Positions 16,282-25,862 of a stretch of DNA of 64,000 nucleotides are shown here, one piece after another. The first letter of the stretch is position 1, and the number at the start of each line of letters is the position of its first letter. The stretch is from NCBI GenBank assembly GCA_017441585.1, contig JAFRWW010000043.1, positions 28,962 through 92,961 on the forward strand. Direction: 5' to 3'. The notes below the pieces were generated by a model that worked only from the letters and a program-made list of their open reading frames with translations, was not told where the DNA came from and did not search any database. The translations under genes and the position numbers were made by a program. Origin of the DNA: Lachnospiraceae bacterium. GTDB taxonomy: Bacteria > Bacillota > Clostridia > Lachnospirales > Lachnospiraceae.

Positions 16282-18609
16282 TCACTCGTTGAAATATTCA
16301 TCCAGACAGTCCAGCCGAATCTTCATACCATCTGCCATCTCGTCGCATTTTTTAAGATAATCCGTGCCATAGAAGCAGTCATCATTTATCTTATAGGAAT
16401 CGGTATACAGCGTCTTATACCACTCAAAGCTGCCGGCGCCTTCGCTGTTATCGATCATCTCATCGCTTATGCTGCGACGCAGGGGAAATGAAAATTTTTC
16501 CTTCCACTCTTTTGAAAGCATGCTCCTGAAATCTTCATGCTGATATGGCCAGGTCCAGAAATTGCCGTTGACCCTTCCGTTTACGGAACAGTCCGCGCCC
16601 TTTTCCACCCTGCGCATGAGGAAATGAGTATTGAGCCGACTTGAATCCGTAAACATATGCTCCGCATCCCAGTACCAGGAAGCATGTATCTTTCCGTCAC
16701 CCACTTCGTCGGAGTCCTTGTAATAATACACGCTGTTCACATTTGACAGATCCGCCGACAGTTCATAGAGTATCCACTGATCCGTAAAGGATTCCATATC
16801 AATATAATCCGCGTAATAGACGCCCTTTTCATTATATCCGTCGGGACTGGCCACGGCGTCCTCATAGTCCTGAAACAGGGTGCTGATATAGTCAAGCTGG
16901 CCACGGCTAAGATATGGATCGCCCTTTGATGAAATGACCACATTCCGGCCGGTTTTAAAGCGGCTGTCCCTATCCAGATAGTCCTGCATCGTCACTTCCA
17001 TGAGATAGCCGCCTGTTATGTCATCGCACTCATGTGGCAGGGCGTAACATACCTTCTCTCCCATCCGACCGTCACCGCCTTCACGCACAATAGGATAGTT
17101 ATATAATTCATAACCGTTGAGACGACGGCTCATCTGTGGCAGGTTTTTAAGGTCAAAGGAAGACTTTGATATCTCCATCTTTTCCGTCAGAAAATACATA
17201 CCTTCATATTTTCCGTTGACAAAAAGATTCACCGGCCTATAATCATGTGCATAGTCAAGGCCCAGCCCCCGGAAGAGATCACGGGTATATATATATGTCA
17301 AAAAGCAGTTGTCACGATAACATGAGATCAGATTGAAGCCCTTGGCCGCATCCATGCCGGCCACAGACACTTCCTTTTTCATCTCAAAAGCATAACCTTT
17401 TTTTCTTGCCATATATGAATCGTTTCCTCTGCCGTTAAAGGTGATCCCACGCTCATATATTTCAGTTTTTCCATCCGTATCTATACCGGTCAAAGCGCCA
17501 TCCTTGTACAGCAGTTTGGAGGTATCAAGGGATGAGAGTTCCTGATTATCGTAAAACTCCACCATGAGAGTGTAAACATCATCGTAAGGTCTTATATCCA
17601 GATCATAGCTTTCACCCTCAAAAATAAAAACCGGATCATCGCCCCTCATCCGTGTCTGTCCTGTTTTTCCGTCCGTAAAATGAAGTTTGACCGGATACTC
17701 ATCCATGGTAAAGCTTTGAGGCAGGGGCAGTATCCAACGCCTTAAAGGCAGGGAAAAAAATGCCCCGAAATCAACCGTCCTTCCGGACAGTTTTACACCG
17801 ACAGACACTTTGTCAATCTCCTCATTCTTAATATCCGAAAGATACATCTTTCCGTTTTCCGTCTTCCAGCCATTATAGGCATACTCCGGATTTAAAAAAC
17901 GGATATTCCGGTTAAGCTCATCCGCAAGGCTTTCGGATCCTTTGTTCTTATCGCTGAGTTCATAGATATAACGGACTCTTTCATCATCATACGTGTATCC
18001 CACAGCAGGCAGATCACAGCAACAGATACAATTATCCACATATCCGCTGTTAAGGGCACAGATCCCGGCAGCACATTCCCCCGAAATGACTGCTCCCTGC
18101 ACGATGCAGTTGGATATATTTCCCTTTTCCATCACTTTCGCCGCTATTCCACCGGCACGCCGACCTGAAAACTCACAGTTATTCACCTTTAAATTGTGGA
18201 CACTTCCCATGAGCACGGGAAAAAGTCCCGCATAATCTCCACTGTCCCTAAGACCTGATATGCTGTGTCCGTCTCCGTCAAAGACTCCGGAAAAATAAAT
18301 CTCCAGCTCATCATTTCCGATAACGCTGTCACAGTCACTTTCATCCAGCACTATATCCTCAGCCAGTTTCACATAACAGTTATGATAGGGGCTTTCATAT
18401 ATATCAAACTGTGAAGTAAAGAAAAGATAATCCTCAAGATTTTCAATGAGATAAGGATCACTCTTGATCCCCTTACCCCTAAGGTTTCCGTCAGATCTTT
18501 CCCTATCATACCTCAGCATAAAAAAAATAGTAACGACGGCCACAGCGAAAAAGGCCGTCATTACTATAATATTAAAAATTGTTTCCGCTTTTTTATAAAT
18601 AAACTTCAT
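16282..18609 (-). CDS. CotH-like kinase-fold protein with N-terminal beta-helix-like repeats
   Basis: A 775-residue membrane-anchored protein. A single transmembrane helix (about 10-31) is followed by a region of GLUG/right-handed beta-helix-like repeats (about 45-200: GVFDGDGHSISGLRDSG, YAGLFPVLMGSVHNLKVNNC). The rest is a CotH domain (about 385-770) with FNGRGNDSYMARKKGYAFEM, the VNGKYEGMYFLTEKMEISK block, GGYLMEV and the metal-binding WYWDAEHMF near residue 648. CotH of Bacillus spores is a protein kinase; many anaerobe homologues are surface proteins, some linked to cellulosomes. It is upstream of the MBOAT/SGNH pair, in the same direction but separated by 143 nt. Confidence 0.85.
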   Translation of the reverse strand: MKFIYKKAETIFNIIVMTAFFAVAVVTIFFMLRYDRERSDGNLRGKGIKSDPYLIENLEDYLFFTSQFDIYESPYHNCYVKLAEDIVLDESDCDSVIGNDELEIYFSGVFDGDGHSISGLRDSGDYAGLFPVLMGSVHNLKVNNCEFSGRRAGGIAAKVMEKGNISNCIVQGAVISGECAAGICALNSGYVDNCICCCDLPAVGYTYDDERVRYIYELSDKNKGSESLADELNRNIRFLNPEYAYNGWKTENGKMYLSDIKNEEIDKVSVGVKLSGRTVDFGAFFSLPLRRWILPLPQSFTMDEYPVKLHFTDGKTGQTRMRGDDPVFIFEGESYDLDIRPYDDVYTLMVEFYDNQELSSLDTSKLLYKDGALTGIDTDGKTEIYERGITFNGRGNDSYMARKKGYAFEMKKEVSVAGMDAAKGFNLISCYRDNCFLTYIYTRDLFRGLGLDYAHDYRPVNLFVNGKYEGMYFLTEKMEISKSSFDLKNLPQMSRRLNGYELYNYPIVREGGDGRMGEKVCYALPHECDDITGGYLMEVTMQDYLDRDSRFKTGRNVVISSKGDPYLSRGQLDYISTLFQDYEDAVASPDGYNEKGVYYADYIDMESFTDQWILYELSADLSNVNSVYYYKDSDEVGDGKIHASWYWDAEHMFTDSSRLNTHFLMRRVEKGADCSVNGRVNGNFWTWPYQHEDFRSMLSKEWKEKFSFPLRRSISDEMIDNSEGAGSFEWYKTLYTDSYKINDDCFYGTDYLKKCDEMADGMKIRLDCLDEYFNE

Positions 18610-18660
18610 GGATCAATTATCAAATCTTCCCATTTATCATCCTGAGCAAAGCCTGTTTTA

Positions 18661-19638
18661 TTAAAACTTCAAACCTGCAAGAAGGGAGCCAAGGCTGGTT
18701 CCCAGTTCTTCTGACTGAGGCAGTTCCACCTCTTCCTCGGTGATCTCACTGGCTGACACATCCTCCAGTGCCTTCTTTGAAAGGGATATCTTTCCATCAT
18801 TAATACCGATGACCTTAACCTTTACGGTCTCGCCTTCTTTGAGCACCACGCCGGGATGCTTGATGCGGACGTTGGAAATCTGGGATATATGAAGCAATCC
18901 GGTAAGACCGTTGGACAGCCTCACGAAAGCGCCATATTTCTGAAGGCTCTCAACCACGCCCTCAGTCACCAGACCTACTTCCACATTTGAGGCCATACGC
19001 TTTTCCTTTTCGCGGCGTTCCTCCATCAATATCTCTTTAGCGGACATCACCAGTTTCTTATCGCCCTTATCCACATTGATGACTCTGACCTCGATGACCT
19101 GGTTAAGGAACTTTTCAAGGTCTTCATCCTCCACAAAATCAAGAGCCAGCTTGGAAGCGGGGATGAAGCCTCTGATGCCCTCAAGGTAAGCCACCACGCC
19201 CTTATTTACGACCTCGGCCACCTTAACCTTCACATTCTTCTGGTTATCCATATAGCCCTTGAGCCTCTCCCATGCAAGGACTGAATTCGCTTCCTTTTTG
19301 GATAAAAGAATGCGGCCGTGTCCGTCATCACGCTTGATGACTGTCGCCTCGATCTCATCACCGACCTTGACCTCATCCATGGCGGTCACCGTGGGGTCAT
19401 CGGAATAATCATCTGCCTTTATCACGCCCTCGGCATAATACTGCAGGTCGATGACTATCTCTTCCTCATTTACATCAAGGACCGTACCCTTGAGGATGTC
19501 GCCCTCATATATCTTTCTCATTGACTTGTTTATGGCGTCCTCATAGTCGGCCATGGTTTCTGTCTTTTTATTTACTGCTGCAATTGTCGCTGCATCAGGT
19601 TCTGTTTTTACTTCTGTCTTTACTTCCGTTTCGCTCAT
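18661..19638 (-). CDS. S1 RNA-binding domain protein (ribosomal protein S1-like)
   Basis: A 325-residue protein with three S1/OB-fold domains at about residues 38-110, 125-190 and 205-275. The last is the most canonical: TEGVVESLQKYGAFVRLSNG, then GLLHISQISNVRIKHPG. The N-terminal 35 residues are charged and the C-terminal 45 are acidic. Shortened S1 proteins of three to four domains are usual in Firmicutes, where they are annotated as 30S ribosomal protein S1 homologues that bind mRNA and the ribosome. It starts 34 nt after alaS in the same direction, suggesting cotranscription. Confidence 0.9.
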   Translation of the reverse strand: MSETEVKTEVKTEPDAATIAAVNKKTETMADYEDAINKSMRKIYEGDILKGTVLDVNEEEIVIDLQYYAEGVIKADDYSDDPTVTAMDEVKVGDEIEATVIKRDDGHGRILLSKKEANSVLAWERLKGYMDNQKNVKVKVAEVVNKGVVAYLEGIRGFIPASKLALDFVEDEDLEKFLNQVIEVRVINVDKGDKKLVMSAKEILMEERREKEKRMASNVEVGLVTEGVVESLQKYGAFVRLSNGLTGLLHISQISNVRIKHPGVVLKEGETVKVKVIGINDGKISLSKKALEDVSASEITEEEVELPQSEELGTSLGSLLAGLKF

Positions 19639-19672
19639 TTTTACTCCTTGTGTAAATCATATTATAAATCTG

Positions 19673-22324
19673 TCACTTCATCATTTCCTCAAGATATGCC
19701 TCGGCCTTGCCGATCATCTCAGGGATGCCCGCAGGATTCTTACCGCCGGCCTGGGCCATGTTGGGACGGCCGCCGCCGCCACCGCCGATAAGTGCTGCCA
19801 GCTGTTTAATCAGGTTACCGGCGTGAGCCTTTCTCTTCTGAGCCTCATCCGTAGCCATTACCACCAGGTTTGCCTTACCGTCCATATCGGAAGCAAGTAC
19901 CACCACGCCCTCGCCGATCTTTGTCTTGATATTGTCTGCCAGATCACGCAGGGAATTCATGTCAGCGCCGGGCACGGAAGCTGCCACCATCTTTACGCCC
20001 ATAACTTCCTTTACGTTATCCATGATATTGCCCAGCGAATCCCTGGCAGCGGCAGCTTTTAATTCTTTAACTTCCACAGTCAGATCCTTTACCAGTCCCA
20101 GCATGGACTTGATCTCATCAGCCAGATGATCGGGAGTGGTCTTCATAGCGTGGCAGATCATATTCATCTTCTCTTCGATATTTTCATAATAAGCCCTTAC
20201 ATTGTCTCCCGTGATGGCTGTGATCCTTCGAACGCCGGAAGCCACGGAATTTTCGGATATGATCTTAAACATTCCGATATCGCCGGTATGGGATACGTGG
20301 GTACCACCACAAAGTTCCTTTGAAAAATCACCCATGGATACGACTCTTACGTCATCCGCATATTTTTCTCCAAAGAGAGCCATGGCGCCTGACTTCTTAG
20401 CCTCTTCTATGGACATCACCTGAGTATCCACGCAAAGGTCCTCGGCGATCTCCTTATTTACCAGTTCTTCCACCTTCTTAAGTTCTTCAGCAGTCATGGC
20501 CTGGAAATGTGAGAAGTCAAATCTGGTACGTTCGCCGTCCTGATATGAACCGCTCTGCTCCACATGGGTTCCCAGCACCTCGCGAAGAGCCTTCTGAAGA
20601 AGATGTGTAGCCGAATGGTTGCGGCAGATATTATGACGTCTTGTCTCATCCACACTGAGGATAGCCTTATCACCGGTCTTTATCACGCCGGCCTTGACCA
20701 CGCCGTAATGACCGATCCTGTTACCGGTAAGCTTCTCCGTAGCGGTAACCTCGAATTCACCCTCGGCAGTCTTGATGATACCGGTATCGCCTTCCTGACC
20801 GCCCATAGTAGCATAAAAAGGAGTAACGGGAGTAACTATACAGCCGTTCTGCCCCTCACTTAACACCTCGGTGATACTGGTGCCGTCCTCCTCTATGACT
20901 GCCATGGCAGATATGCTCTGCTCCATGGTCAGCTTGTCATAGCCGTCAAAGACGCTGGTCACATTTGCATCATAATCATCCCAGACTGTGGCGTCGGCAC
21001 CCATATAATTGGTGGTCTTTCTGGCTGCCCTTGCCTTTTCCTTCTGCTCCTGCATGCATTTCTTAAAGCCTTCTTCATCCACCTTAAGGCCCTTTTCTTC
21101 CAGTATCTCCTTTGTCAGATCGATGGGGAAACCGAAGGTATCATAAAGCCTGAAGGCATCCTCACCGCTAAGAACCTCACTGTTTTCGCTCTTAAGCTTC
21201 TCTTCATACTCAGCCAGAATGGAAAGACCGGAATCGATGGTCTTATTGAACTGCTCCTCTTCCTTGGTAAGATTATTGATGATGAAGTCATGCTTTTCCA
21301 TGAGCTCGGGATATCCGTCCTTTGAGCCCTCGATGACCGTCTCAGCCAGCTTTGCCAGGAAAAGCCCATCAATATTCAGTTTTCTTCCCTGACGCGCAGC
21401 CCTTCTAATGATACGGCGCAGCACATAGCCTCTGCCCTCGTTCGAAGGCATGATGCCGTCAGAGATCATGAAAGTGGCAGAACGCATGTGATCAGTGATT
21501 ATACGGATGGAAACGTCCGTGTCATAGTCTTTTTTGTACTCCACTCCTGCCAGCTGGCACACATGGGAACGCAGGGCGTAGATGGTATCCACGTCAAAAA
21601 TGGAATCCACATCCTGAACCACGGAAGCCAGTCTCTCAAGACCCATTCCGGTATCAATATTCTTCTGTGCCAGCTCGGAATAATTACCCTGTCCGTCATT
21701 GTCAAACTGGGTAAATACATTGTTCCAGATCTCCATATATCTGTCACAGTCACAGCCCACGGTACAATCGGGCTTGCCGCAGCCGTACGTCTCTCCACGG
21801 TCATAATAAACCTCTGAACAGGGACCGCAGGGGCCTGAGCCGTGCTCCCAGAAATTATCCTCCTTGCCGAAACGGAATATCCTCTCGGCAGGAATGCCTA
21901 TCTTCTTATTCCAGATCTCAAAGGCCTCATCATCCTCAAGATAAATGGAAGGATAGAGCCTGTCGGGATCAAGACCTACTCTCTCAGTCAGAAACTCCCA
22001 GCACCAGGAAATAGCCTCTTCCTTGAAATAGTCACCGAAGGAAAAGTTACCCAGCATCTCAAAAAAAGTACCATGGCGGGCAGTTTTACCCACATTCTCC
22101 AGATCGCCTGTTCTGATACACTTCTGGCAGGTGGTCACCCTGCGCCTGGGGGGCACTTCCTGACCCGTAAAATAGGGCTTGAGGGGCGCCATTCCCGAAT
22201 TTATCAGAAGAAGGGAATTGTCATTATGGGGGATCAGGGAAAAGGACTTCATCTTCAGATGACCTTTCTCCTCAAAAAAGTCAAGAAACATTTTTCTCAG
22301 TTCATTTACGCCGTACTTTTCCAT
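19673..22324 (-). CDS. alaS: Alanyl-tRNA synthetase
   Basis: A full-length 883-residue class II synthetase that charges tRNA-Ala. The catalytic domain opens with LRKMFLDFFEEKGHLKMKS and contains GMAPLKPYFTG and FEMLGNFSFGDYFKEEA. The editing domain has its zinc motifs in HSATHLLQKAL (near 568) and CGGTHVSHTGD (near 675). The C-terminal domain ends with a GGGGGGRPNMAQAGG stretch, as in other bacteria. RBS AAAGGAG precedes the ATG. The gap upstream (22325-22586) shows no T-box: there is no specifier-stem or antiterminator signature there. Confidence 0.98.
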   Translation of the reverse strand: MEKYGVNELRKMFLDFFEEKGHLKMKSFSLIPHNDNSLLLINSGMAPLKPYFTGQEVPPRRRVTTCQKCIRTGDLENVGKTARHGTFFEMLGNFSFGDYFKEEAISWCWEFLTERVGLDPDRLYPSIYLEDDEAFEIWNKKIGIPAERIFRFGKEDNFWEHGSGPCGPCSEVYYDRGETYGCGKPDCTVGCDCDRYMEIWNNVFTQFDNDGQGNYSELAQKNIDTGMGLERLASVVQDVDSIFDVDTIYALRSHVCQLAGVEYKKDYDTDVSIRIITDHMRSATFMISDGIMPSNEGRGYVLRRIIRRAARQGRKLNIDGLFLAKLAETVIEGSKDGYPELMEKHDFIINNLTKEEEQFNKTIDSGLSILAEYEEKLKSENSEVLSGEDAFRLYDTFGFPIDLTKEILEEKGLKVDEEGFKKCMQEQKEKARAARKTTNYMGADATVWDDYDANVTSVFDGYDKLTMEQSISAMAVIEEDGTSITEVLSEGQNGCIVTPVTPFYATMGGQEGDTGIIKTAEGEFEVTATEKLTGNRIGHYGVVKAGVIKTGDKAILSVDETRRHNICRNHSATHLLQKALREVLGTHVEQSGSYQDGERTRFDFSHFQAMTAEELKKVEELVNKEIAEDLCVDTQVMSIEEAKKSGAMALFGEKYADDVRVVSMGDFSKELCGGTHVSHTGDIGMFKIISENSVASGVRRITAITGDNVRAYYENIEEKMNMICHAMKTTPDHLADEIKSMLGLVKDLTVEVKELKAAAARDSLGNIMDNVKEVMGVKMVAASVPGADMNSLRDLADNIKTKIGEGVVVLASDMDGKANLVVMATDEAQKRKAHAGNLIKQLAALIGGGGGGRPNMAQAGGKNPAGIPEMIGKAEAYLEEMMK

Positions 22325-22458
22325 GGAATATTTTTTCTCCTTTTTTTATTTATTGATCATTTATTAACCGAACATCTATTATTCGACATCTATTAATCGA
22401 AGATCTATTAATCATTTATTACAATGAGCTTACTCACTTTGATAATCTTTACCCTCTA

Positions 22459-22484
22459 TCATCCTGAGCGCAGCGAAGGATCTT
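22459..22484 (-). repeat. REP-like dispersed palindrome, copy 1
   Basis: TCATCCTGAGCGCAGCGAAG plus GATCTT, an imperfect palindrome with arms ATCCT/AGGAT. Related copies lie at 25807, 35059, 40973 and 57608. The rest of the 262-nt gap (22325-22586) holds three direct repeats of about 15 nt (ACATCTATTAATCGA type, 22369-22410) upstream of alaS, and no gene. Confidence 0.65.
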
Positions 22485-22586
22485 TATAATAAATCATAAT
22501 AGTCCTTCCATTCAGGATTGAATGCTTCTACCAGACTATTTTTCTTATCTCTTTTAAACCCTTTTGAATGACACAAAAACACATCA

Positions 22587-23810
22587 TCAGTAAGAATCCA
22601 CGAAATCTTCCTCTCCGCCCGAAGCCGTGGCCTCCTGAACCGGTGATTCACCGGAATACAAAAGCTTGAGCGCTATGGGCGTCACCAGAGAAGATACGAT
22701 GATCAAAAGGATGACCGGGGTAAAATACTTCGCCTCCATAAGTCCCGCCGACAATCCTTTTTGTGACACGATGAGGGCCACCTCGCCCCTTGTCATCATG
22801 CCCACACCTATCTTAAGGGCGTCCTTGTTGTTATATTTAAACAGTTTTCCTGCCAGACCGCAGCCTATGATCTTTGTGATAAGGGCCACAAACACAAACA
22901 GCAGACTGTATACTATCATACTACCGTCTATATGGTCAAACTGGGTCTTTATTCCTATGGAAGCAAAAAATATGGGGCCAAAGAACATGTAGGAAGACAC
23001 ATCCATTTTTTCCGCTATATAATCGGAATCCTCTATGGAGCAAAGGATCACGCCTGCCACAAAGGCGCCGGTGATGTCCGCTATACCGAAAAACTTTTCA
23101 GCCACAAAGGCAAGGGCCAGACACACGGCAAGCGAGAAAATGGGAAGCCGGCGCATCCTGTGATATCTGTTATCCATCCACTTAAAGGCATGATACAATA
23201 TCACGCCCACCCCCAGGGCAAACACAAAGAAAAGGACCGTGTGCATCACCACCGAAGTGGGTTCCACATCCTCCGACACAAAACCGATCACAAAGGTCAG
23301 CACTATAATGCCTATGACATCATCGATTATGGCTGCGGACATGATCAATGTCCCCACCTTACCGTTAAGATGTCCCAGTTCCTTGAGCACCTGGACCGTG
23401 ATGGATACGGAGGTAGCCGTCATAATACAGCCGGTGAACAGAGCTTTGTAAAACTCCATATCCCCCGGGTGGGAAAAGCCAAAGAAAAAGCTGTGGAGCA
23501 GATATCCTCCATACAGCGGCACCGCCACTCCCACACAGGCTACGAGCAAAGCCTGAGGGCCGGTCTTTATCAGTTTTTTAAGGTTCGTTCCCAGTCCTGC
23601 CGAAAACATCAGGAGCACTACTCCGATCTCAGCCATCTGGGATATGAATTCTTTGGGCTGCACCAGTCCCAAAAGGCAGGGACCGATGAGAATTCCGGCG
23701 ATAATCTCGCCCGCCACCTCGGGGATCTTGATTTTCTTTGCGCAAAGCCCGAGAATCTTTGCGGTGATCACGATGATCGCCAGATCATCGAGTATTCTGT
23801 AGGTTTCCAT
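22587..23810 (-). CDS. Cation:proton antiporter, CPA2/KefB-NapA type
   Basis: A 407-residue membrane protein with about 12-13 transmembrane helices and no TrkA-type regulatory domain. Family blocks include KIKIPEVAGEIIAGILIGP, LLMFSAGLGTNLKKL and the ion-binding double-Asp SAAIIDDVIGIIVL near residue 162, as in Na+/H+ exchangers of the NapA group. MMTRGEVALIVSQKG is also typical. It probably exchanges Na+ or K+ for protons, which would complement the sodium-exporting decarboxylase elsewhere in the window (inference). Its promoter must lie between 23811 and the repeat array that starts near 23885. Confidence 0.93.
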   Translation of the reverse strand: METYRILDDLAIIVITAKILGLCAKKIKIPEVAGEIIAGILIGPCLLGLVQPKEFISQMAEIGVVLLMFSAGLGTNLKKLIKTGPQALLVACVGVAVPLYGGYLLHSFFFGFSHPGDMEFYKALFTGCIMTATSVSITVQVLKELGHLNGKVGTLIMSAAIIDDVIGIIVLTFVIGFVSEDVEPTSVVMHTVLFFVFALGVGVILYHAFKWMDNRYHRMRRLPIFSLAVCLALAFVAEKFFGIADITGAFVAGVILCSIEDSDYIAEKMDVSSYMFFGPIFFASIGIKTQFDHIDGSMIVYSLLFVFVALITKIIGCGLAGKLFKYNNKDALKIGVGMMTRGEVALIVSQKGLSAGLMEAKYFTPVILLIIVSSLVTPIALKLLYSGESPVQEATASGGEEDFVDSY

Positions 23811-23859
23811 TTTAAATTAGATTCATCTCGATTCTATTAATTCTATTGTGTAATTCCGG

Positions 23860-24373
23860 TACGTACGAAATTGCGTTTTTCATTGATTCGTCCGTATCGC
23901 ATTTTTTCCAATACAGACGAGATTACCTTTTTCACGTTTTCGTATGTATCATTTCATTCTTTAAATACAGACTAAATTACATTTTTCTTGGTTTCGTCTG
24001 TATCGCATTTTTTCCGATACAGACTAGATTACCTTTTTCACAGTTTCGTATGTATTATTTCATTCTTTAAATACAGACTAAATTACATTTTTCTTGGTTT
24101 CGTCTGTATCGCATTTTTTCCGATACAGACTAGATTACCTTTTTCACGTTTTCGTATGTATCATTTCATTCTTTAAATACAGACTAAATTACATTTTTCT
24201 TGGTTTCGTCTGTATCGCATTTTTTCCGATACAGACGAGATTACCTTTTTCACAGTTTCGTCTGTACCATATTTTTCTTCAGATACAGACTAAATTACAT
24301 TTTTCTTGGTTTCGTCTGTATCGCATTTTTTCCAATACGGACAAAATTACCATTTCACAGTTTCGTCCGTACC
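23860..24373. repeat. Tandem dyad-repeat array A
   Basis: The 592-nt gap is almost filled by tandem repeats. The core TTTCGTCTGTAT (variants TTTCGTATGTAT, TTTCGTCCGTAC) begins at 23885, 23938, 23992, 24044, 24098, 24150, 24204, 24256, 24310 and 24361, that is alternating 54 and 52 bp (period 106). Each core is preceded by an inverted arm of the type ATACAGACTAAAT, so each half-unit forms a 12-bp imperfect hairpin with a loop of about 15 nt. Short open frames in the array are by-products of the period and look non-coding. Same family as array B at 30131-30882. Confidence 0.9.
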
Positions 24374-24402
24374 AAATCTCAAAAACAACCGGGCATCACA
24401 CC

Positions 24403-25788
24403 TTACTTGCCCTGCACTCCGGCTATGGTCCTGGCCACGAATACGCCCGAAGCCGATGCATGGGACAGGGAGTGGGTCACTCCGGAGCCGTCTCCTATCA
24501 CATACAGTCCGGGATAATTCGTCTCCAGCTGTTCGGTGAGCTTAACTTCCATGTTATAGAACTTAACTTCCACGCCATACAGCAGGGTATCGTCATTGGC
24601 AGTGCCCGGCGCGATCTTATCAAGGGCATGTACCATCTCGATGATGCCATCCAATATGCGCTTGGGCAGTACCAGGGACAGATCTCCGGGAGTAGCCGCC
24701 AGAGTCGGTCTCACCGTACTCTCACGGAGTCTCTTTTCATTGGTACGGCGGCCTCTTTCCAGATCGCCGAAGCGCTGTACTATGACTCCGCCTCCCAGCA
24801 TGTTTGAAAGCCGGGCTATACTCTCGCCGTATCCGTTTGAATCCTTGAAAGGCTCGGAAAAATGTTTAGCCACCAGCAGGGCGAAATTGGTATTGTCAGT
24901 CTTCCTCTGAGGGTCCTCAAAGCTATGTCCGTTCACCGTCACGATGCCGTTGGTATTTTCATTTACCACGATGCCGTTGGGGTTCATACAGAAGGTACGC
25001 ACCCTGTCCTCAAACTTTGACGTGCGGTAAACTATTTTACTCTCATAGAGCTCATCCGTCAAATGTGAAAAGATAACCGCCGGGAGTTCCACCCTGACGC
25101 CTATGTCCACGCGGTTCGAACTGGTAGGGATGGACAGTTTCTCACACAGGCTCTCCATCCACTTGCTGCCGCTCCTTCCCACGGATATGATACACTTATC
25201 CGCCTCCAGAGTATCACCCTCATAGATCACCTTATAGCGTTTATCTTCGGTCACTTCCACGCTGTCCACGGGAGTGTGAAAAAGGAATTCCACCTTGTCC
25301 TTGAGCTGGTCATAGATATTGCCCAGCACCACATAATTCTTATCAGTGCCCAGGTGTCTCACGGAAGCATCCAGCAATGACAGCTTATTCTGAAGGCAGA
25401 GCTTTTTAAAGCCGCTTCCCGCGGTGGAAAACATGTGAGTTCCTTCACCGCCGTTGGTCATATTGATGCCGTCCACGTACTTCATCAGCTCAATGGCTTC
25501 TTCCTTACCTATGTATTCGTACAGGGTACCGCCGAAATCATTGGTGATATTGTATTTTCCGTCAGAAAAGGCACCGGCCCCGCCAAAGCCCTTCATTATG
25601 GCGCAGGTAGGACACTTAATGCAGCTTTTCACCTTGCCTGTGTTTATGGGACATTTCCTCTCACTCAAAGGAAAGCCCGCCTCAAACACGGTTATCTTCA
25701 AAGAAGGATCCAGCTTTATCAGCTCATATGCCGCAAAGATGCCTCCAGGTCCTGCTCCGATTATCGCTATATCAGCTTTTTTCCCCAT
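24403..25788 (-). CDS. FAD-dependent dehydrogenase (COG2509-type)
   Basis: A 461-residue flavoprotein. FAD-binding motif IAIIGAGPGGIFAAYEL is at the N-terminus and IGDGSGVTHSLSHASASGV at the C-terminus. Between them lies a Cys-rich segment, CPINTGKVKSCIKCPTC (about 47-63), then MKGFGGAGAFSDGKYNI, features of uncharacterised clostridial FAD-dependent dehydrogenases. The four clustered Cys could bind a metal or Fe-S centre, or serve in redox chemistry; which one is not known. Cytoplasmic, no membrane segment. It is isolated: array A follows it and a 272-nt gap with palindromes precedes it. Confidence 0.87.
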   Translation of the reverse strand: MGKKADIAIIGAGPGGIFAAYELIKLDPSLKITVFEAGFPLSERKCPINTGKVKSCIKCPTCAIMKGFGGAGAFSDGKYNITNDFGGTLYEYIGKEEAIELMKYVDGINMTNGGEGTHMFSTAGSGFKKLCLQNKLSLLDASVRHLGTDKNYVVLGNIYDQLKDKVEFLFHTPVDSVEVTEDKRYKVIYEGDTLEADKCIISVGRSGSKWMESLCEKLSIPTSSNRVDIGVRVELPAVIFSHLTDELYESKIVYRTSKFEDRVRTFCMNPNGIVVNENTNGIVTVNGHSFEDPQRKTDNTNFALLVAKHFSEPFKDSNGYGESIARLSNMLGGGVIVQRFGDLERGRRTNEKRLRESTVRPTLAATPGDLSLVLPKRILDGIIEMVHALDKIAPGTANDDTLLYGVEVKFYNMEVKLTEQLETNYPGLYVIGDGSGVTHSLSHASASGVFVARTIAGVQGK

Positions 25789-25806
25789 ACCATACCTCCA
25801 CTAATA

Positions 25807-25833
25807 AGATTCTTCGCTTCGCTCAGAATGACA
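25807..25833 (+). repeat. REP-like dispersed palindrome, copy 2
   Basis: AGATTCTTCGCTTCGCTCAG followed by AATGACA, a version of the AAGATCCTTCGCTTCGCTCA-type element with compensating changes in both arms (ATTCT/AGAAT instead of ATCCT/AGGAT). The paired changes suggest that the stem matters. Confidence 0.65.
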
Positions 25834-25862
25834 AGATATACTATGAAAATGACAATAATAAC

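Noticed and set aside
22325..22586. T-box leader before alaS (also considered before glyQS, 27459-27514)
   Set aside because: No antiterminator signature or specifier stem was found; the glyQS gap is too short.
23846..24540. Several overlapping small plus-strand proteins in repeat arrays A and B (about 62-75 residues, near-identical)
   Set aside because: They are translations of the 106-bp repeat in successive frames, with no ribosome sites; the DNA repeat explains them.
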